Origin: Mycolicibacterium porcinum
GTDB taxonomy: Bacteria; Actinomycetota; Actinomycetes; Mycobacteriales; Mycobacteriaceae
Assembly (NCBI GenBank): GCA_001942045.1
Contig: MSTD01000029.1
Span: forward strand, 11,389-75,388
DNA length: 64,000 nucleotides
Direction of reading: 5' to 3'
Shown: positions 59,843-64,000 of the stretch, piece by piece
Layout of the letters: the number at the start of each line of letters is the position of its first letter
How positions within the stretch are numbered: position 1 is the first letter of the stretch
The notes under the pieces: model-generated
The model's input: the letters and a program-made list of their open reading frames with translations, nothing else
Told to the model about the DNA's origin: nothing
The model's database searches: none
Position numbers and translations under genes: made by a program

Positions 59843-60928
59843 ATGGACGCGTTGATCGCAGTTCGCAAAGCGGCAGGCCTGCCGGCAGTCGCCGACCCCT
59901 TGGCACCCGCCGAGGACTACGGCTTCTTCGGCCCGGATTCGATCACCTGGAAGGTGTGGAGCTACCCCACCTCACTGCTGATCGGCTTCTCCCGGGCGGT
60001 GACCATCGAACACCTCGACCCGTTCCTGGCCGCCGCGGTCGACGCCACCGGACAGGTCTACGCCCGCACCCGCCTGCGCTACGACCGGACCATGCAGTAC
60101 TTCGCCCTGGTCGCCTTCGGCGACGCCAAGTCCGTCCTCGACGCGTCCGAGATCCTGGTCAAGATCCACTCGAAGGCCATCGGCACCGAACCGATCACCA
60201 AGCGCCCGTTCGACGCCAACGACCCGCACTCGCAGCTGTGGATCCACCTCACCGCGTGGCACTCGATCCTCTACAGCTACGAGATGTTCGGCCCCGGCAA
60301 GCTGACAGCGGCCGAGGAGAGCCAGTACTGGGAGGAATGCGCGCGGGCGGCGGAGTTTCAGACCATCAACCCCGACGATGTGCCACGCACCCGCGAGGGC
60401 ATCCGGGAGTACTTCGAGAGCTTCCGACCCGATCTCGTCGGCTCCGAGGTGGCCCAGCGGATGATGGACTACCTGGTCGACCTGGGCTACCACATCCTGC
60501 CCGAGCGGATGCCGCGCTGGATGCGTAAGGCGTTCAACATTCCGATGCGCGCCGCCATCATCGCCACCATGCCGCAGTGGATGCGCCTGCTGGGCGGCAT
60601 CCCCCAGCGCCGGTTCGCCGACGTCGCGGCGCGGGCCGTGGTGCGCCCGTTCCTCAGGGTCGTCGCCGCGAATCCGCGCCTCGAGCTGGCCGTCCTGGAC
60701 CTCACCACGCCGCACACCACGCCGATCGTCGGCCCGACCCTGATGGGTATCCCGGCCAAGAACACCGTGACGTACACCCCGGCCGAGGCCAGGGCCAAAT
60801 GGGACCGGACCACTCCGTTCGAGCAGTACGCTGCGATCGTGGCCAAGCGGGAGGCGGGCCAAGGCCCCACCCCGTACGTCCATAACCATCACGACGCACT
60901 GATGCAATTCGACAAGAGCGTGAGCTGA
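59843..60928 (+). CDS. DUF2236/MpaB-type oxygenase-like protein
   Basis: A 361-residue, mainly helical cytoplasmic protein of the oxygenase MpaB family (DUF2236), members of which include latex-clearing-like and mycophenolic-acid pathway haem oxygenases. It has FFGPDSITWKVWSYPTSLLI (about residues 28-47), the conserved ARTRLRYDRTMQYFALVAFG (about 74-93) and LWIHLTAWHSILYSYEMFG (about 132-150), whose histidines are potential haem or metal ligands. GAAGGGA precedes the ATG. It is in an operon with an aldehyde dehydrogenase (1-bp gap), so it may create an aldehyde by oxidative cleavage; that is inference. Confidence 0.85.
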   Translation: MDALIAVRKAAGLPAVADPLAPAEDYGFFGPDSITWKVWSYPTSLLIGFSRAVTIEHLDPFLAAAVDATGQVYARTRLRYDRTMQYFALVAFGDAKSVLDASEILVKIHSKAIGTEPITKRPFDANDPHSQLWIHLTAWHSILYSYEMFGPGKLTAAEESQYWEECARAAEFQTINPDDVPRTREGIREYFESFRPDLVGSEVAQRMMDYLVDLGYHILPERMPRWMRKAFNIPMRAAIIATMPQWMRLLGGIPQRRFADVAARAVVRPFLRVVAANPRLELAVLDLTTPHTTPIVGPTLMGIPAKNTVTYTPAEARAKWDRTTPFEQYAAIVAKREAGQGPTPYVHNHHDALMQFDKSVS

Positions 60929-60929
60929 C

Positions 60930-62621
60930 ATGACCGAAACGCAGATCAACGAGGCCCTCGAGGAACTCGTAGAGGGCGAAAAGACCTGGGCCTCACTATC
61001 ATTGGCGGCCCGCCGCGGATTGCTCGACGAGGTGCGCGCGCTGACCGTGCGCCACGCCGCCGAGTGGGTGGACGCCGCGGTCGGCATCAAGCAACTGGAC
61101 CCGTCCTCACCGCTGGTGGGCGAGGAATGGATTTCCGGTCCGTACTCACTGGCCGCCGGCCTGGGCGCGCTCTCGGAGAGCCTGGCCAAACTCGAAGCCG
61201 GCCGCAGCCCGCTCGACGGCGCCGAGTTCGGTTACGCGCCGGGTGGCCGGACCACGGTAAAGGCCTTGCCGCTCAACACCTTCGACCAGCTACTGATGTC
61301 CGGGTTCAGCGCCGAGGTGTGGCTGCAGCCCGGTATCGAGAAGGCCGAGGCAATTCGGGCAGCCGGCCTGGCTCAACGCGACCCGTCCCGCACCAACGGC
61401 GTGGGCGCGGTTCTGGGCGCGGGCAACATCTTCTCGATCGCCCCGCTGGACACCATCTACGAGCTGTACGCCAACAACCGGGTGGTGGCCCTCAAGCTCA
61501 ACCCGATCACCGATCCGCTGCTGCCCGTGCTCACCAAGGTGCTGGCCCCGTTCATCGCGATCGGCGCGGTGCGGATCCTGACCGGCGGAGCCGAGGCCGG
61601 GACATACCTGGTGCGGCACAAGCTCGTCGACCATGTGCACATGACCGGCAGCGCGCTGACGTATGACGCCATCGTGTTCGGTACCGGGGAGGACGGTGCG
61701 CGACGCAAGGCCGCGGACGAACCGGTCCTCGACAAGGAGATGACCGCCGAGCTCGGCGGGGTGTCCCCGACCATCGTGCTGCCCGGCGCCTGGAGCAAGT
61801 CCGACATCGAGTTCCAGGCCAATCACGTTGCCACGCAACGCTTGCACAACAACGGCTACAACTGCGTGGCCGCGCAGGTGGTGGTGCTGCCCAAGCGTTG
61901 GGCGCAGCGCGAGGAGTTCATCGCCGCGATCCGCAAGGCCGTCAACGACGCACCGGCTCGGCCCGCCTATTACCCTGGCTCCGACGTCCGGGTGGCCAGC
62001 GCGGACGCGTCGTATCCGGAAGCACAGCATCTGGGTTCGAGGGGTGCCCGGGTGCTGGTGGTCGATCCGGCCGACCGGGATGCGTTGTTGCGCACCGAGT
62101 ATTTCGGTCCGGTGCTCGGGGTGATCGAACTCGACGTCCCTGACGACAAATTTGCCGAAGAGGCCGTGCGGGTCGCCAACCACGAGTTCGTCGGCACTCT
62201 GGGGGTGAACATCATCGCCCACCCGGACACCCTTGCCGGTCTCGGCGAGAAGTTCGACCACCTCGTCGAGCAGTTGCGCTACGGCACCATCGCGATCAAT
62301 GCCTGGACCGGCGTCGGCTACCTGACCCCGACGGCCACCTGGGGAGCGTTCCCCGGTCACAAGCGCAATGACATCCAGAGCGGAACCGGCGTGGTGCACA
62401 ACGCTTTTCTGCTCGACCGCCCGGAGCGCACGGTGGTCCGCGGACCGTTCCGGCCCGCGCCGCGGTCAGTGGTCCACGGGGAGTGGTCGTTGTCGCCCAA
62501 GCCGCCGTGGTTCGTCAACAACCGCACCGCGGCGACGACGGGCCGGTTGCTGGTGGACTTCGCCGGGGCACCCGGCTGGGGCAAGCTTCCTGCGATCTTT
62601 GCGTCGGCCCTGCGGGGTTGA
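60930..62621 (+). CDS. Aldehyde dehydrogenase family protein
   Basis: A 563-residue NAD(P)-dependent aldehyde dehydrogenase-like enzyme. The general-base glutamate is in MTAELGGVSPTIVLPG (E274) and the catalytic cysteine in NNGYNCVAAQVVV (C312); FGPVLGVIEL and GTLGVNIIAHP follow as in the family. The N-terminal half departs from standard ALDHs and the protein is longer than the usual 480-500 residues, with a tail ending FAGAPGWGKLPAIFAS. It is translated right after the DUF2236 protein and under the same TetR operators. Converges with tetR at 62622 without a gap. Confidence 0.88.
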   Translation: MTETQINEALEELVEGEKTWASLSLAARRGLLDEVRALTVRHAAEWVDAAVGIKQLDPSSPLVGEEWISGPYSLAAGLGALSESLAKLEAGRSPLDGAEFGYAPGGRTTVKALPLNTFDQLLMSGFSAEVWLQPGIEKAEAIRAAGLAQRDPSRTNGVGAVLGAGNIFSIAPLDTIYELYANNRVVALKLNPITDPLLPVLTKVLAPFIAIGAVRILTGGAEAGTYLVRHKLVDHVHMTGSALTYDAIVFGTGEDGARRKAADEPVLDKEMTAELGGVSPTIVLPGAWSKSDIEFQANHVATQRLHNNGYNCVAAQVVVLPKRWAQREEFIAAIRKAVNDAPARPAYYPGSDVRVASADASYPEAQHLGSRGARVLVVDPADRDALLRTEYFGPVLGVIELDVPDDKFAEEAVRVANHEFVGTLGVNIIAHPDTLAGLGEKFDHLVEQLRYGTIAINAWTGVGYLTPTATWGAFPGHKRNDIQSGTGVVHNAFLLDRPERTVVRGPFRPAPRSVVHGEWSLSPKPPWFVNNRTAATTGRLLVDFAGAPGWGKLPAIFASALRG

Positions 62622-63203
62622 TCAGCCGGAGGCGACGGGCGTGGCCGGTGCGCGCAGCAACCGCTGCGCGCAGTCCAGCAGGACCCGGTGCAGCTCTTCG
62701 TCGGTGACGTCGTTGAGCGCCGGGTCGGTCGCGCTGCCATAGACGCCGGCGGCGAGCACCGACATACAAATCCGGCTGGCCGCGTCGGGGTCGGGACCGA
62801 GCAGGATCCCGGTCAGCCGTTCGATGGTGTCCTGAAGTTCGGCGCGGCTGTGCACGAGGCCGTCGATGACGGGATCGCCGTGGAACACCGCGGTCACCCG
62901 CCGGTGCCGGACCGCCATCTCCACCATGCCGCTGACGGCGGCCTCGCGCCGGGCCTCGGGCGTGGACATGGCCTCGGCGATTCGGACCAGCCGCATCATG
63001 TCGTCGAAGACCGGTTGGATGACCGCCAGCACGATGTCGTCCTTGGAATGGAATTGGTAGTAGACGGCAGCCTTGCTGACGCCGAGACGGTCGGCGATCA
63101 TCTGCAGCGACGTGCCGTTCACACCGTGCTCGGCGAACAGGCTCAACGCCGCTTCCAGCACTCGTTCGCGGGCAAAGCCACGCGGCGCAACAGCCTTCGC
63201 CAC
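62622..63203 (-). CDS. TetR family regulator
   Basis: A 193-residue TetR repressor: FARERVLEAALSLFAEHG and MIADRLGVSKAAVYYQFHSK form the helix-turn-helix (residues about 10-57), followed by a ligand domain. GTG start at 63203 with AAGGGA upstream. It is divergent from the methyltransferase-mmpS genes, and a CTAACTT-N5-AAGTTAG palindrome lies between, so it may regulate an MmpS/MmpL export system that continues past the window. Confidence 0.88.
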   Translation of the reverse strand: MAKAVAPRGFARERVLEAALSLFAEHGVNGTSLQMIADRLGVSKAAVYYQFHSKDDIVLAVIQPVFDDMMRLVRIAEAMSTPEARREAAVSGMVEMAVRHRRVTAVFHGDPVIDGLVHSRAELQDTIERLTGILLGPDPDAASRICMSVLAAGVYGSATDPALNDVTDEELHRVLLDCAQRLLRAPATPVASG

Positions 63204-63266
63204 ACCTGTCCCTTCGTCGCGCTGAGCGTACCCAAGGGTGCTAGATCACACCGTAAATTAAACGTA

Positions 63267-63285
63267 CTAACTTGATTGAAGTTAG
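63267..63285. promoter_or_regulatory. Palindromic operator between tetR and the methyltransferase-mmpS genes
   Basis: CTAACTT-GATTG-AAGTTAG, perfect 7-bp arms, 64 bp from the tetR start and 58 bp from the ATG at 63343. The region is unusually AT-rich for this genome and probably contains the promoters. Nothing else is seen in the gap. Confidence 0.6.
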
Positions 63286-63342
63286 CCGACTGTATAGGTT
63301 TCACTTTACATCCGGCAAGGAAATCCGCGGGGAGGTGTACTG

Positions 63343-64000
63343 ATGCCGACTTCATGCTTGGCGCCCTTGGCAGACCTCCTCGACACCTATCTCTTGGCAG
63401 CCGCCGAAACCGGCGTCGAGCAGGTCGTTTTCCTCGCCTCCGATCTGGACCCGCGTCCTTATCAACTGCCCTGGCCCGTCGGCACCACCGTGTACGTCGT
63501 CGACAACCCCGCGATCCTCGAGGTCAAGACCGACGCACTCGCCGGCACCACACCGACGGCCGTCGTCCGCGGCGTCCCTGCCGACATCAGCGGAAACTGG
63601 CCCGCCGCACTCATCCAAGCCGGGTTCGACGCCGAACGGCCGACCCTGTGGAGTGTGGAAGGCGTACTACCCTTCGTTCCATTGGATGAGCAGCGTCGGC
63701 TCGTCGTCGACATCACCGCCGTGAGCGCGCCGGGCAGCCGGCTGATCTCGGAGATGTCGGTCAGTCCCTTCGGGGACGATTCCGGCGGGGAACTCGCCGC
63801 GGATGTCGACGTAGAAAGATGTTGGCGGGAATCCGCCGACGCCGACATGATCACGAAGTGGCAATGGAGCTGCGCAGCTAGCCGGTACGTCACCGCGTAC
63901 CTGACCTCCGAAAGGCCGACCAGCGAATATGAAGCTGTTGAGACGGTTCTGGATTCCGTTGATCATCATGGCCGTGGTCGTGGTCGGCGGATTCACGGTG
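63343..64000 (+). CDS. N-terminally truncated PPM-family SAM methyltransferase-like protein
   Basis: Starts at ATG 63343 behind a strong GGGGAGG. The protein begins in what is normally the middle of the mycobacterial leucine-carboxymethyltransferase-like (PPM) family: LLDTYLLAAAETGVEQVVFL, then ASDLDPRPYQLPWPVGTTVY and LWSVEGVLPFVPLDEQRRL, VSAPGSRLISEM. About 80 N-terminal residues are missing and the SAM-loop glycine (ASGLD in the family) is Asp. The frame has no stop before the window edge and runs through the start of mmpS, so its 3' end also looks disturbed. Probably a decayed gene, though the good ribosome site suggests that it is still translated. Confidence 0.55.
   Translation, partial: MPTSCLAPLADLLDTYLLAAAETGVEQVVFLASDLDPRPYQLPWPVGTTVYVVDNPAILEVKTDALAGTTPTAVVRGVPADISGNWPAALIQAGFDAERPTLWSVEGVLPFVPLDEQRRLVVDITAVSAPGSRLISEMSVSPFGDDSGGELAADVDVERCWRESADADMITKWQWSCAASRYVTAYLTSERPTSEYEAVETVLDSVDHHGRGRGRRIHG
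63929..64000 (+). CDS. MmpS family protein, N-terminus only
   Basis: The last 72 bases encode MKLLRRFWIPLIIMAVVVVG followed by GFTV, the typical MmpS beginning: a basic start and the single membrane helix that anchors this periplasmic partner of MmpL transporters. GAAAGG lies 14 nt upstream. The gene continues beyond the window; an mmpL gene is likely to follow. It overlaps the methyltransferase-like frame. Confidence 0.7.
   Translation, partial: MKLLRRFWIPLIIMAVVVVGGFTV

Noticed and set aside
1-64000. CRISPR array, tRNA or rRNA genes
   Set aside because: I saw no regularly spaced direct repeats and recognised no tRNA or rRNA stretch.

Overview
The window reads as the chromosome of a mycolic-acid actinobacterium, most likely a fast-growing Mycobacterium (Mycolicibacterium). 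It is GC-rich with many GTG starts and overlapping ATGA/GTGA gene pairs. It carries mmpL3, mmpL11, a GTP-type PEP carboxykinase, the metalloprotease Zmp1, the copper regulator RicR, L,D-transpeptidase, OmamA/OmamB-like proteins and Rv0203-type haem-binding proteins. From memory of M. tuberculosis, roughly 23.0-53.0 kb follows the Rv0211-to-Rv0189c block, with extra genes inserted. All names come from reading the translations and gene order; no database search was possible.

Layout. 1-7.89 kb: the right part of a mobile element. It holds a tyrosine recombinase (cut by the left edge), a DUF6262/TnpC-like partner, and a cargo of TetR, hotdog thioesterase, KstR-like TetR, DUF6188-like protein and an MmpL transporter. 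Three 35-bp sites of identical design (two GRTAC-N5-GTAYC palindromes, 5-bp spacer) sit in front of the cargo units. The element ends inside an Orn/Lys/Arg decarboxylase gene, leaving only its first half. 7.87-15.55 kb: a leftward operon, acyl-CoA synthetase > crotonase > double MaoC > CaiB-like CoA transferase > amidohydrolase > MFS > (broken) decarboxylase, behind a leaderless promoter with a perfect palindrome. 15.7-22.9 kb: an adenylyl cyclase/NTPase/TPR regulator, a TetR-MmpL divergent pair with two operators, and an APH-type kinase.

23.0-33.3 kb: pckG, a pair of GTPase-like proteins with degraded P-loops, trmB, a NYN protein, the essential mycolate transporter mmpL3 and an AI-2E family permease. 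33.4-43.7 kb: membrane protein, M23-like lipoprotein, DUF3054, a PrrBA-like two-component system directly downstream of two haem-binding secreted proteins, and mmpL11 divergent from them, together a likely haem-acquisition and envelope lipid locus. 43.7-49.5 kb: omamB/omamA, zmp1, L,D-transpeptidase, MFS efflux.

49.6-53.0 kb: F420/PPOX protein, thiamine-binding-like protein, ricR, a small membrane protein with a CHATC loop, and ilvD, with RicR-like boxes on both sides of the small gene. 53.0-64 kb: LuxR-type ATPase, SPW protein, HTTM-like membrane protein, a frameshifted nitronate monooxygenase, three copies of a 65-66 bp hairpin repeat, a TetR/DUF2236/aldehyde dehydrogenase cluster, another TetR, an N-terminally truncated SAM methyltransferase, and the first codons of an mmpS gene. 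No intergenic gap exceeds 300 bp. I saw no rRNA, tRNA or CRISPR array.
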